Below the pieces are notes generated by a model. That model was not told the origin of the DNA and did not search any database. It was given only the letters and a program-made list of their open reading frames with translations. This document shows positions 18,589 through 27,507 of a DNA stretch of 64,000 nucleotides, piece after piece. The DNA is from Parasphingorhabdus marina DSM 22363 (lineage in GTDB: Bacteria; Pseudomonadota; Alphaproteobacteria; Sphingomonadales; Sphingomonadaceae): contig NZ_FSQW01000002.1 in the NCBI RefSeq assembly GCF_900128895.1, forward strand, positions 496,001 through 560,000. Reading direction: 5' to 3'. Both the position numbers and the translations under genes were made by a program. Within the stretch, counting starts at the first letter, position 1. Every line of letters starts with the position of its first letter.

Positions 18589-19089
18589 ATGACAAGGGTA
18601 AGAAACATGTTTTTGGCAGGCGCCATAGGAAGCGTCTTGCTGACAGGGACGGCGCAAGCCGCATGCTGGACTCCAGCGGCGGTCGATGCGGCCAAGGTAA
18701 GAGACCTGCAATCAAGACTGATGGTAGCGGCCCTTCGCTGCGCCAAGTCCAGTCATGATTTGCTTCCAGAATATAACGCGTTCGTCCGCAACAAGAAGCC
18801 GCTGCTCAAGCTGGGCAACGGGGTTCTGAAGAATCATTTTGCGAAAGGCAAAAACCGCAAGCAGGCTACGCGGGCTTATGACCGCTACGCCGTTTCACTC
18901 GCCAACAGATATGGCGCGGGTTCCGGGGATTTGTCCGAGTGCAAGCGGATGAAGTCGCTTGCCGGACAGGCGGCTACAAGCGAAGCCACGCTCACCGCGC
19001 TGGTCGATATCGCCCAAATGCACTCGCTGACGCCCAGCTTGCCGGGTGGACGCTGTGGAATTGTAATGGCTGCAAAGGGTCAGCAGTAA
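18589..19089 (+). CDS. Secreted hypothetical protein
   Basis: Unrecognised protein of 166 aa with a clear signal peptide (FLAGAIGSVLLTGTAQA, cleavage about residue 24). The mature part is basic and mostly helical in composition. It has four cysteines (ACW, ALRCAKS, SECKR, GGRCG) that could form two periplasmic disulfides. AAAGGGGACACAGGGGA supplies a ribosome-binding site. The stop lies eight bases before the first hairpin of the ahcY leader. Function is unknown. Confidence 0.75.
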   Translation: MTRVRNMFLAGAIGSVLLTGTAQAACWTPAAVDAAKVRDLQSRLMVAALRCAKSSHDLLPEYNAFVRNKKPLLKLGNGVLKNHFAKGKNRKQATRAYDRYAVSLANRYGAGSGDLSECKRMKSLAGQAATSEATLTALVDIAQMHSLTPSLPGGRCGIVMAAKGQQ

Positions 19090-19097
19090 TTATAATA

Positions 19098-19209
19098 CAA
19101 ATATAAAGACATCTTTATATTTGCTTCCGAAGCCGCTCAACGCTAAAGACGAAGAAACTGCCGCGCTGGCTAACCAGTGCGGCAATTCGTCTTTCAAGGA
19201 GAATATAAA
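19098..19209 (+). promoter_or_regulatory. Structured ahcY leader, candidate cis-regulatory RNA
   Basis: Hairpin 1 is a perfect 11-bp inverted repeat: CAAATATAAAG (19098-19108), loop ACAT, CTTTATATTTG (19113-19123). Hairpin 2 is longer. Its outer stem is AAAGACGAA (19145-19153) with TTCGTCTTT (19186-19194). Its inner stem is TGCCGCGCTGG (19159-19169) with CCAGTGCGGCA (19174-19184), one G-U pair and loop CTAA. AAGGAG of the ribosome-binding site starts two or three bases after hairpin 2. CTTTATATT (19113-19121) is also exactly complementary to AATATAAAG (19202-19210), which ends at the first base of the GTG start, so two exclusive folds are possible. The pairing is seen directly; ligand sensing is inference. 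TATAAT at 19091-19096 resembles a -10 element but has no good -35. Confidence 0.6.
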
Positions 19210-20622
19210 GTGGCAACGGCAGCAAAAGACACGACCCAGGATTATGTGATCAAGGATATCACCCTGGCGGATTTCGGTCGCAAGGAAATCGAGATCGCCG
19301 AAACCGAAATGCCCGGTTTGATGGCATTGCGCGAAGAATATGGCGCTGAACAGCCTTTGAAAGGCGCGCGGATCACCGGGTCGCTCCACATGACGATTCA
19401 GACCGCCGTGCTGATTGAAACACTGCTGGCCCTTGGCGCTGACGTGCGCTGGGCATCCTGCAATATCTTTTCCACCCAGGATCACGCTGCTGCAGCTATT
19501 GCTGCCGGTGGAACACCGGTTTTTGCGGTGAAGGGCGAAACCCTGGACGAATACTGGGCCTATGTGGAACGCATTTTTGACTGGGGCGAAGAAACGACCT
19601 GTAATCTGATCCTCGATGATGGTGGTGACGCCACAATGTTTGCCCTCTGGGGTGCCCGCGTCGAAGCTGGCGAAGAGCTGTTCACGCCAGAGAACGAAGA
19701 AGAAGAAGTGTTCTGTGCAACGCTGAAACGCTTTCTGGCAGAACGTCCCGGCTATCTGACCAGGACCGTCGAGAACATTAACGGCGTTTCCGAGGAGACG
19801 ACCACCGGCGTTCATCGCCTCTACGAACTGGCCAAGAACGGCAAATTGCCTTTCCCGGCTATCAACGTGAATGACAGCGTTACCAAGTCGAAATTCGACA
19901 ATCTTTACGGCTGCAAGGAATCACTGGTTGACGCCATTCGTCGTGCTACCGACGTCATGCTCGCCGGCAAAGTGGCCTGTGTGGCCGGTTTCGGCGATGT
20001 GGGCAAAGGTTCGGCCCAGTCGCTGCGCAATGGCGGCGCACGGGTGCTCGTGACCGAAATCGATCCGATCTGTGCATTGCAGGCCTCCATGGAAGGCTTT
20101 GAAGTCGTAACGATGGAAGAAGCCACCAAGCGGGCGGACATTTTCGTGACCACGACCGGCAACAAAGATGTCATTACGGTTGATCACATGCGGGAAATGA
20201 AGGATCGGGCGATTGTCTGCAATATCGGGCATTTCGACAGCGAGATCCAGATCAGCGGACTGCAGAACATGAAGTGGAACGAGATCAAGCCGCAAGTCGA
20301 CGAAGTCGAGTTTCCGGATGGCAAGAAACTGATCATGCTGGCCAAGGGCCGCCTCGTGAACCTCGGTTGTGCGACCGGGCATCCGAGCTTCGTCATGTCT
20401 GCAAGTTTCACCAACCAGGTCATGGCGCAGATCGAACTCTGGTTGCGTCCGGACCAGTACGAGAATGATGTCTATGTGCTGCCGAAGCATCTTGATGAGA
20501 AGGTTGCCGAACTGCACCTGGCCAAGCTGGGTGTGAAACTGACCAAGCTTTCGCAGGAGCAAGCCGATTATATCGGTGTGTCTGCCGAAGGACCATTCAA
20601 ACCGGACCACTACCGCTATTGA
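19210..20622 (+). CDS. ahcY: Adenosylhomocysteinase
   Basis: Hydrolyses S-adenosylhomocysteine to adenosine and homocysteine, clearing the product inhibitor of methyltransferases (470 aa). Visible motifs: [32 protein letters not shown] with the lysine that contacts the substrate, and the NAD-binding [13 protein letters not shown]. The C-terminal KPDHYRY is diagnostic. The start is GTG 19210 behind AAGGAGAATATAA; an in-frame ATG 11 codons earlier falls inside the leader hairpin and has no ribosome-binding site. A terminator follows. The folded leader suggests regulation at translation. Confidence 0.97.
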   Translation: MATAAKDTTQDYVIKDITLADFGRKEIEIAETEMPGLMALREEYGAEQPLKGARITGSLHMTIQTAVLIETLLALGADVRWASCNIFSTQDHAAAAIAAGGTPVFAVKGETLDEYWAYVERIFDWGEETTCNLILDDGGDATMFALWGARVEAGEELFTPENEEEEVFCATLKRFLAERPGYLTRTVENINGVSEETTTGVHRLYELAKNGKLPFPAINVNDSVTKSKFDNLYGCKESLVDAIRRATDVMLAGKVACVAGFGDVGKGSAQSLRNGGARVLVTEIDPICALQASMEGFEVVTMEEATKRADIFVTTTGNKDVITVDHMREMKDRAIVCNIGHFDSEIQISGLQNMKWNEIKPQVDEVEFPDGKKLIMLAKGRLVNLGCATGHPSFVMSASFTNQVMAQIELWLRPDQYENDVYVLPKHLDEKVAELHLAKLGVKLTKLSQEQADYIGVSAEGPFKPDHYRY

Positions 20623-20651
20623 TCAGCGACAAGGGCAACCCATCGAATGTG

Positions 20652-20687
20652 AAAACCGGGAAGCTGGAGACAGCTTTCCGGTTTTTT
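20652..20687 (+). terminator. Intrinsic terminator after ahcY
   Basis: AAAACCGGGAAGCTG (20652-20666) pairs with CAGCTTTCCGGTTTT (20671-20685), with one G-T type pair in the stem, and ends in a T-run (20682-20687). It sits between the convergent ahcY and lytic transglycosylase genes and could also help end the minus-strand transcript. Confidence 0.85.
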
Positions 20688-22431
20688 AGCGTTTGGTGAA
20701 CTGAACTTTGCGCTTGTTCGGATTTGTCGGGAATTGTGGCCACTGGTTTTGTGCCATGGCCTTTCTGCTGGTAGAACTGATGCCGGCCTGCTGTTCATAC
20801 ATCCAGTAGTTTCTCAGGATTATGGAAACATATCCGCGCGTCTCGACATAGGGGATGCTTTCCATGAACAGCAGAGGATCGTCCTTGTCGTTAATCTCGG
20901 TATTCCAGCGCTGCATCGACCCCGGACCAGCATTATATGCGGCAGCAATTTTCGGCAGTTTACCGTCTGTTATCGCAGAGCGGCTCAGATATTCCAGATA
21001 AGACTGTCCATATTCCAGATTGGTGGATGGCTTGAACAGCTGGGCTTTTTCAAACCTTTCCCCCCGCGCACGGGCAATATCGCCGGCCGTGCCAGGTCGG
21101 ACCTGCATCAGGCCAATCGCATTGGCCGGACTGACAGCGCGCGAGCGAAAAGCAGACTCTTGTAATGTGTGCGCATAGACAAGTGCCGGATCAACACGCC
21201 AGCCACCATCGGGTGTCCATTTCGGGGCGGGGAAACGCGCCTGATTACCTGGTTGGACACCTCTGGGCGCATGATGGGCCAGCCAAAGCTGTGTCCGTGG
21301 CAGATTCAGCTCACGCGCGAGCTTCAACAAAGCCACATGATCATCCTTCGCACCAATTCTGGCCTGGTGACGCAGCACCTCATCGGCCAGCGCTTCTTGC
21401 CCAATTTCCACAAGCGCAATGGCGGCGCGAATATTGTCGTGCTTGCGAAGGGACTTCCAGTCCTTGCCGGCAAAGGTCTCCGAAACAGGTTCGCTCTGCA
21501 CATCGATACCCAAAGACTGGGCCGCGAGGAGTCCATAAAAACTGTCAGAATATTGGGCGGCCTGACGGAGCTTGTCCTGAACCCGCTCCGGCCTGCCGCA
21601 TGCCAGATCTGCCCGCGACCCCCAATAAAGGCCGGCTGTTTTCAGATCTTTGTTGCTGGCCCGCTGACCAACTTTGTCAAAAGCCGCACCCGAGGTATGG
21701 CAATCGTCCAGACGCCAGGCTGCAAGTCCGGTTACCCAGTCGGCATGAACGACCCATTCTCCTCGGCCCCGCTGCGCTTGCTGCGCCATTCGCAAGGCCG
21801 ATTTGTCCTCGTTTTCGATATAATAGGACCACGCAACGCGCTGCTGCATTTCGGTCAGAATGTCTGCGGACAAAGTGTCACCGGTTTCGGTGAGAAGCAT
21901 TTCGGCAGAACGCGGATTGTCAGTTTTAATAAATTGCCGGATTTGCTCGCGAACCTCCTGGGCGGCGACATCCGCTGTGGAAACCTTGGGTTTCGACCGG
22001 ATCGGTGACCCGGGAATGAAGGACAGGTTCTGCCTTTGCGGCAGGCTGGGCAACAATTGGGCGCCCCGCTTTTTGGCAAGCCTGCCAAGCTGTGCGGCCT
22101 GCGGAATATGAGGGGCTTCATTGAGCAGCACCAGCAGCGGACCAAGTTCTGCTCTTGGTGACGATGCGGCCAGGAAATATTCGGCTTTGGCTATCGGTTT
22201 AAGCGGGCTGTCGGGCGCATCCGAAATCAGCGCCTGCACTGTTGACCATTGATTGGCGTCAAGCGCTTCGAAAAGTGCCCTGTAATGACTGGATTGCTTT
22301 TTCTTCAGCTGCGACGGCACATCCTTGGCAATCGCGGAGCTGTTGAACAGGACAGCGCCCCCGTCATCCGCGAATGCCGGCGCTGCGACACATGCGCACA
22401 GCGCCGAGGCAAGAACAATTCTCGATATCAC
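20686..22431 (-). CDS. Soluble lytic murein transglycosylase (Slt70-like)
   Basis: Periplasmic peptidoglycan-cleaving enzyme (581 aa) forming 1,6-anhydromuropeptides. The signal peptide (IVLASALCACVAAPAFA) starts from GTG 22431. A long helical superhelix region follows, then the SLT catalytic domain. That domain has the catalytic Glu in LQESAFRSRAVSPANAIGL, then MQVRPGTA and AAYNAGPGSMQRW. The C-terminal tail is basic. The GTG lies two bases past the stop of the upstream UDG-like gene, so the two are probably co-transcribed. Confidence 0.94.
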   Translation of the reverse strand: MISRIVLASALCACVAAPAFADDGGAVLFNSSAIAKDVPSQLKKKQSSHYRALFEALDANQWSTVQALISDAPDSPLKPIAKAEYFLAASSPRAELGPLLVLLNEAPHIPQAAQLGRLAKKRGAQLLPSLPQRQNLSFIPGSPIRSKPKVSTADVAAQEVREQIRQFIKTDNPRSAEMLLTETGDTLSADILTEMQQRVAWSYYIENEDKSALRMAQQAQRGRGEWVVHADWVTGLAAWRLDDCHTSGAAFDKVGQRASNKDLKTAGLYWGSRADLACGRPERVQDKLRQAAQYSDSFYGLLAAQSLGIDVQSEPVSETFAGKDWKSLRKHDNIRAAIALVEIGQEALADEVLRHQARIGAKDDHVALLKLARELNLPRTQLWLAHHAPRGVQPGNQARFPAPKWTPDGGWRVDPALVYAHTLQESAFRSRAVSPANAIGLMQVRPGTAGDIARARGERFEKAQLFKPSTNLEYGQSYLEYLSRSAITDGKLPKIAAAYNAGPGSMQRWNTEINDKDDPLLFMESIPYVETRGYVSIILRNYWMYEQQAGISSTSRKAMAQNQWPQFPTNPNKRKVQFTKR

Positions 22432-22433
22432 GA

Positions 22434-23216
22434 TCAGTCGGTCCCCAGTAATCGTTGCAAATCTTGCCAGGCTTCAGCCTTTATTTCCGGTCGTTCGACC
22501 AGAATTCCGGGATGAAATGTGGCAATGGCCTCCGTTTGTGAGGAACCTTGGTTAATAAAAAGTTTCTTTTTGCGGGCTTGCAGCAATTCCTCGTTGCAAA
22601 GGGCGCGAGTAACAGAGTCTCCGAACAAGATGACCTTTTTCGGATTTACCAGTTCGCAAAGTTTCAGCATGCGGCGCTTCAATACCGGATACAGACCATG
22701 ATCAATGCGCCCCTCGACCGGGCGGGAAAGGGATAACGGGGCAAAAAACACCGATTCGGTGCTGATCTCGATCGCTCTCAGCATGTTTTTTACGAGTTGT
22801 TCGGTTGATGGATTAAAAATTTTCGCCGGATCCGATCCGCCCTGGTCCGGCATCGCAACGACAATCATCAGGTCGGGATTGGTCGGCCCATACGGCAAGA
22901 CCGTTCCTGAGTTCCCCCGCTGGTCGCCGACAGTCGGTGTGTCCCTCAACCATTGCAGGAATGCCTCAAGGCTATCCGGTAAATTCTCGTTCGCCGGAAC
23001 TTCCGCTACGGTTTCCGGCGATTGCGGGGCGGGAGCAGGAGATAATCTCTCCGATTGCGACCCATTTTCCGGGTTCGCGGGCAGGGGGGCTTCCCAAAGC
23101 GCGCTCGGTGCATCCAGATAGTCCACATCCACGCCGGCATCTTTCCACCATTTCTGGAGGCTGTCCGCGAGGGCTTCAATATCCTCGCTTTTTTGCGCGG
23201 TTTCAGAAAAATTCAT
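22434..23216 (-). CDS. Divergent uracil-DNA glycosylase-like protein
   Basis: UDG-superfamily protein (260 aa). The N-terminal 90 or so residues are low-complexity and probably disordered. The C-terminal domain ends with TFHPGILVERPEIKAEAWQD, resembling the HPS/HPGxLL..P..K...W motif of family 4/5 enzymes. It has VFFAPLSLSRP and PKKVILFGDSVTRAL in the expected places. The GEAPG water-activating motif is replaced by VAMPDQGGSDP, and the four Fe-S cysteines of family 4 are missing (only two cysteines are seen in this domain). Activity is therefore uncertain. It is 2 bp upstream of the transglycosylase gene on the minus strand. Confidence 0.75.
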   Translation of the reverse strand: MNFSETAQKSEDIEALADSLQKWWKDAGVDVDYLDAPSALWEAPLPANPENGSQSERLSPAPAPQSPETVAEVPANENLPDSLEAFLQWLRDTPTVGDQRGNSGTVLPYGPTNPDLMIVVAMPDQGGSDPAKIFNPSTEQLVKNMLRAIEISTESVFFAPLSLSRPVEGRIDHGLYPVLKRRMLKLCELVNPKKVILFGDSVTRALCNEELLQARKKKLFINQGSSQTEAIATFHPGILVERPEIKAEAWQDLQRLLGTD

Positions 23217-23340
23217 GGATACACTGAGTCATGAGTTGACGAATTGGTCAATTGGCGGGCAAGCAAGATTCTGTTCAAAAGGGTACGGTTTGCGGTAGAG
23301 CGACTGTAAAAGAACAACAACATATTGAATACAGGAATTT

Positions 23341-24999
23341 ATGATGAGTGAACGTGAATCCATGCCGTATGACGTCGTTATCGTGGGCGGCGGTCCTGCC
23401 GGGCTGAGTGCGGCGATCCGTTTCAAGCAACTGGCCGACGAAGCTGGAAAAGATCTTTCTGTATGTATTTTGGAAAAAGGTTCTGAAATCGGTGCCCATA
23501 TTCTTTCAGGTGCGGTGATCGACCCGAAGGCTCTCGACGAACTGATCCCGAATTGGCGCGACGAAGACTGTCCTATGGCGCAAACACCCGTCACTGAAAA
23601 CCATCACTGGGTTCTCACCAAGAAGAAGAAATTCGCGCTACCCCACATCATGACGCCCTCTTTCATGCATAATAAGGGAACCTACACCGGGTCGCTTGGA
23701 AACCTGTGCCGTTGGCTTGGCGAAAGAGCCGAAAATATGGGCGTCGAGATTTTTCCCGGCTTTGCCGCAGCCGAAATTCTGTACAATGACGATGGTTCGG
23801 TAAAGGGCGTTGCAACAGGGGACATGGGCATTGCTCGCGACGGCAGCAAGAAACCGGACTATCAGCCAGGGTTGGAATTGCATGCGAAATATACGTTTTT
23901 TGCCGAAGGTGTTCGCGGCCATTTGACCAAGATCCTGAAGGAAAAGTTCGCACTCGATGCAGATAGCGAGCCGCAGATTTATGGTCTGGGCATAAAGGAA
24001 TTGTGGGACATTGATCCCGACAAACATGTGCCGGGCCGGGTGATTCACAGTCAGGGCTGGCCACTTGGAGAAGGCGCAAATGGAGGAGGCTTTCTCTATC
24101 ATCAGGCCGACAATCAGGTCGCGCTGGGCTTTGTTACCTGGCTGAACTATGAAAACCCCTATCTTTCGCCTTTTGAAGAGATGCAACGATGGAAACAGCA
24201 TCCGGAAATCCGGAAGATCCTCGAAGGCGGCAAACGCGTGTCCTACGGTGCGCGGGCGATTAATGACGGCGGCTTCCAGTCAGTTCCGAAGCTGTATTTC
24301 CCTGGCGGCGCGCTAATCGGGTGCTCGGCCGGTTTTGTGAACGTTCCGCGGATCAAGGGTACCCATACCGCCATGAAATCCGGAATGATGGCAGCTGAGG
24401 CGGCTTATGAAGCAATCGTGGCGGACCGGGAAAGTGATGAGCTGACAGCCTATGGCACCGCTTATGAAAACAGCTGGGTCCGGGAAGAATTGCGGATTGT
24501 TCGCAATGTCCTGCCAGCAGCGGAAAAATATGGAGATTTCCTCGGTTCAATCATTGCCGGGATCAACATGTGGGCCGAAAATTTTGGTATCAAGATGCCT
24601 TTTACGATGAAACATCACCCGGACCACAGTCGTCTCAAGCGAGCCGAGCATTGTCGTCCGATCGAGTATCCCAAACCCGATGGCGTTATCAGCTTCGACC
24701 GGCTCTCGTCGGTATTTCTTTCCAACACAAATCATGAAGAGGATCAGCCAGTTCATCTCCAGCTGAAAGATCCGTCCGTACCTGTTGATGTAAACCTGCC
24801 GACTTTTGCCGGTCCGTCACAGCGATATTGTCCCGCGGGAGTCTATGAATTTGTCGAGGATGAGTCCGGGCAACCAAAGTTCCAGATCAACGCGCAGAAC
24901 TGCGTGCACTGCAAAACTTGTGATATCAAGGATCCGTCCCAGAATATTAACTGGGTTGTTCCGGAAGGTGGAGGAGGTCCCAACTATCCGAATATGTAG
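23341..24999 (+). CDS. Electron transfer flavoprotein-ubiquinone oxidoreductase
   Basis: Inner-membrane flavo-iron-sulfur enzyme passing electrons from ETF (fatty-acid and amino-acid oxidation) to ubiquinone (552 aa). FAD motif VVIVGGGPAGLSAAIR is at about residues 10-25. LPHIMTPSFMHNKG and GCSAGFVNVPRIKGTHTAMK are family motifs. The 4Fe-4S ferredoxin segment at the C-terminus is RYCPAGVYE...NCVHCKTCDIKDP. The start is ATG 23341 or the next codon; AGGA lies just upstream. Its last 32 bases overlap the probable start region of the TPR gene in another frame. The propionyl-CoA pathway in this window would be a consumer of related acyl-CoA flux. Confidence 0.97.
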   Translation: MMSERESMPYDVVIVGGGPAGLSAAIRFKQLADEAGKDLSVCILEKGSEIGAHILSGAVIDPKALDELIPNWRDEDCPMAQTPVTENHHWVLTKKKKFALPHIMTPSFMHNKGTYTGSLGNLCRWLGERAENMGVEIFPGFAAAEILYNDDGSVKGVATGDMGIARDGSKKPDYQPGLELHAKYTFFAEGVRGHLTKILKEKFALDADSEPQIYGLGIKELWDIDPDKHVPGRVIHSQGWPLGEGANGGGFLYHQADNQVALGFVTWLNYENPYLSPFEEMQRWKQHPEIRKILEGGKRVSYGARAINDGGFQSVPKLYFPGGALIGCSAGFVNVPRIKGTHTAMKSGMMAAEAAYEAIVADRESDELTAYGTAYENSWVREELRIVRNVLPAAEKYGDFLGSIIAGINMWAENFGIKMPFTMKHHPDHSRLKRAEHCRPIEYPKPDGVISFDRLSSVFLSNTNHEEDQPVHLQLKDPSVPVDVNLPTFAGPSQRYCPAGVYEFVEDESGQPKFQINAQNCVHCKTCDIKDPSQNINWVVPEGGGGPNYPNM

Positions 25000-26653
25000 T
25001 CTCCTCGCAGCTGCTACATTGCTGGCAACTTCCGGACAACCGGTCCTGGCCAAAAGGACCGAGAATGCGGCAGCCCTGTCGCGATTTGCCGAAGCCCGGC
25101 TGGCTGAACTGTCGGAAGATAATGATACAGCCGTCGAGATATATCGAGAGAAGCTGAAGGCACAGCCGCAAAATTTGCTGATTGCACGCAAGGCATTTGC
25201 AAAGGCAATTGAGACCGGGGACTTTGATCTCGCACTCTCTGCGGTTCGCATCATCGACGCCAATGGCTCGATTGACGCGGAAATGCCGCTGGTACTTTTC
25301 GCTGATGCGTTTGAATCGAGGGACTGGCGTCGTGCCGGCGTCGCTTTGAAGCGGTTGGAAGAACTGGGCAATTTCGGCTTTCTGTCTCCTCCCTTGCAGG
25401 CCTGGACTAACCTGGCGGTCAATCGGAAAAGTCCGCTGGACCTGAAAGCCGTAAAAGACAACCGGACAGCGCGCTACTACCTCCAGGAGCAGACCATACT
25501 TCATCTCCTTGCGAGAAAAGAGCATGCGAGGGTTCGCCCCTTGATCGACGAAATTGTTGAGCAAAATGAAGCCAGAATGGCTCCGGTCAGGGTCATTGCC
25601 GCGCGGCACTTTCTGTCGGTAGGAATGGTAGATTACGCCCGGGCAATCCTGAGATTTTCCGGTACCTCCACCGAGTCCCGGCTACTGAATCAGATTGAAA
25701 ACGGCACCGCCCGGCGTAACGCACGGGCGGTCAATTTCGAGGCCGGAGCAGCCTTCACCTTGCAACGCCTTGCCAATGACCTCGGTTCACAACAGGCACC
25801 TTTTCTGGCGCTGGTCAGTGCGCAAATGGCTGACCGCATAGATGAAGACACGGATTATGGCCATCTGGTTCTGGCCAGACGCTACTCGGATGCAGGCGCA
25901 ACTGAGCTGGCTTTTGATGAGTTTGCCGAGATTGGGCCAGACAGTCCTTATCGGCTGATTGCTTTGAATGCCAATCTTGCTGGTCTTATAGAGCAGGACA
26001 AGTTCAACCTCGCTATCAGTCTGGTCCAGGATGCCATTGCGGACGATCCCGATTATCCGCAACTGCATTTGCTGAAAGGGCAGGTTTTGCAGATGGATCA
26101 GTCCTATATGGAAGCCGCTGCAGCCTTCAAGCAAGCCGTTACACTTGCGGAGCAACAAGGCGCAAAGCGTTCCGTCCTGGCCAATTACTGGCTCTCTTTG
26201 GGTGGCGCACAGGAACAGGCCGGGATCTGGCCGCAAGGTCTGGAGTCTCTGAAAAAAGCGAATGAACTACAACCCAGATCTCCCACGATTCTCAACTATC
26301 TGGGCTATGCTCAGCTCGAGAGACGCGAGAATACCGAAGAAGCTGTTGCCGCGATCAAGGAAGCGTTCGAATTACGGTCAACATCACCGGCAATCACAGA
26401 TTCCCTTGGTTGGGCCTATTTTCTGACCGGTGAGCATGAAAAAGCCGTCAAATATCTCGAAAGGGCTCTGGCAGGGGAACCGCAGGATCCGACGATAAAT
26501 GAACATCTTGGCGATGCGTATTGGACAGTCGGCCGAAAATATGAAGCACGCTATGCATGGCAATCGGCGAAACTGTTCGCGGACAAGGAAGATCAGGATC
26601 GTCTTGCCAAGAAAATCGACCTGGGGTTGATGGCTGAACTTGTTTCCCCCTGA
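24968..26653 (+). CDS. Exported TPR-repeat protein
   Basis: Tetratricopeptide protein (about 555-561 aa) with an export signal (RICSLLAAATLLATSGQPVLA). Helical repeats run through the rest, most clearly after residue 330 (SYMEAAAAFKQAVTLAEQQG, YLGYAQLERRENTEEAVAAI, DSLGWAYFLTGEHEKAVKYL). It probably acts as a periplasmic scaffold. The start is uncertain. GTG 24968 is in frame but has a poor site. The strong GGAGGAGG (24970-24977) is eight bases from ATC 24986, which would give an ideal signal peptide. TTG 24956 is a third option. There is no in-frame ATG in this stretch. All candidates lie inside the ETF-QO gene. The stop overlaps the ispE ATG (TGATG). Confidence 0.87.
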   Translation: MEEVPTIRICSLLAAATLLATSGQPVLAKRTENAAALSRFAEARLAELSEDNDTAVEIYREKLKAQPQNLLIARKAFAKAIETGDFDLALSAVRIIDANGSIDAEMPLVLFADAFESRDWRRAGVALKRLEELGNFGFLSPPLQAWTNLAVNRKSPLDLKAVKDNRTARYYLQEQTILHLLARKEHARVRPLIDEIVEQNEARMAPVRVIAARHFLSVGMVDYARAILRFSGTSTESRLLNQIENGTARRNARAVNFEAGAAFTLQRLANDLGSQQAPFLALVSAQMADRIDEDTDYGHLVLARRYSDAGATELAFDEFAEIGPDSPYRLIALNANLAGLIEQDKFNLAISLVQDAIADDPDYPQLHLLKGQVLQMDQSYMEAAAAFKQAVTLAEQQGAKRSVLANYWLSLGGAQEQAGIWPQGLESLKKANELQPRSPTILNYLGYAQLERRENTEEAVAAIKEAFELRSTSPAITDSLGWAYFLTGEHEKAVKYLERALAGEPQDPTINEHLGDAYWTVGRKYEARYAWQSAKLFADKEDQDRLAKKIDLGLMAELVSP

Positions 26654-27507
26654 TGGTGTCCCAGGCCCAGAACTTCACGGACAGCGAACCCGCTTGTGCG
26701 AAACTCAATCTGGCACTGCATGTCAGAAAACGTTTCCCCAATGGTTATCATGAGCTGGAAACCGTATTCGCATTTCTGAATCGCGGCGATGTGCTGCGCG
26801 TCAGTCCTGCAGAAAATCTGACCCTGCAAATCTCTGGTCCATTTGCAGAAGATCTGACTGAATCTCCTAATCTGGTGATGGATGCCGCAGAACTTCTCTC
26901 AAATCATTCCAGCATACGTTCGGGAGCGGCCCTGAAGCTGGAAAAACACCTGCCAGTTGCATCCGGCATTGGCGGCGGATCCGCAGATGCCGCGGCCGCC
27001 TTGCGATTGCTCAACCGTTTCTGGAAACTCGATATTGGTTTACAGGAACTGGCCGATATCTCCGCGACTCTGGGTGCGGATGTGCCGGCATGCGTGTTGA
27101 ATCGAACCTGCATCGGAAGAGGCATCGGGCAGGATCTGGTTATTGCGGACGATGACAGCCTGATCGGCATGCCGGTTCTCCTTGTCAATCCGCTGACTCC
27201 GGTTTCAACGGCCGATATATTCAATGCCTGGGACGGTGTGGATCAGGGACCTATCCCTGGGGGCGATCTGATGACAATGGCGCTCTCCGGCTCAAATGGG
27301 CTGACCGAAGCAGCCACGGCGTTGCAGCCGGTTGTTTCCGAAATTCTCAACCTGCTGGAAACCACTGACCCTCTATTGTCCCGCATGTCTGGTTCAGGTG
27401 CCACATGCTTCGCGCTCTATCGGGGAGCCGAGGAACTGGCAGAGGCAGAAGCCTTTCTGCGGCAAAATGCTCCGGACATTTGGATCATGTCGGGAGAGTT
27501 GAAGTGA
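26653..27507 (+). CDS. ispE: 4-diphosphocytidyl-2-C-methyl-D-erythritol kinase
   Basis: GHMP kinase of the MEP isoprenoid pathway (284 aa), phosphorylating CDP-methylerythritol. ACAKLNLALHVRKRFPNGYHELE is the N-terminal signature. LPVASGIGGGSADAAAALR is the ATP-binding GHMP motif, and MSGSGATCFALY is motif 3. The ATG overlaps the TPR stop and the stop overlaps the GTG of the next gene, so it is translationally coupled on both sides. No other MEP gene is in the window. Confidence 0.96.
   Translation: MVSQAQNFTDSEPACAKLNLALHVRKRFPNGYHELETVFAFLNRGDVLRVSPAENLTLQISGPFAEDLTESPNLVMDAAELLSNHSSIRSGAALKLEKHLPVASGIGGGSADAAAALRLLNRFWKLDIGLQELADISATLGADVPACVLNRTCIGRGIGQDLVIADDDSLIGMPVLLVNPLTPVSTADIFNAWDGVDQGPIPGGDLMTMALSGSNGLTEAATALQPVVSEILNLLETTDPLLSRMSGSGATCFALYRGAEELAEAEAFLRQNAPDIWIMSGELK

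Noticed and set aside
19068-19096. sigma-70 promoter for ahcY using TATAAT at 19091
   Set aside because: The -10 is perfect, but the 17-base position upstream (GGCTGC) is not a -35; the nearest TTGTAA is too far away. Left only as a note in the leader entry.
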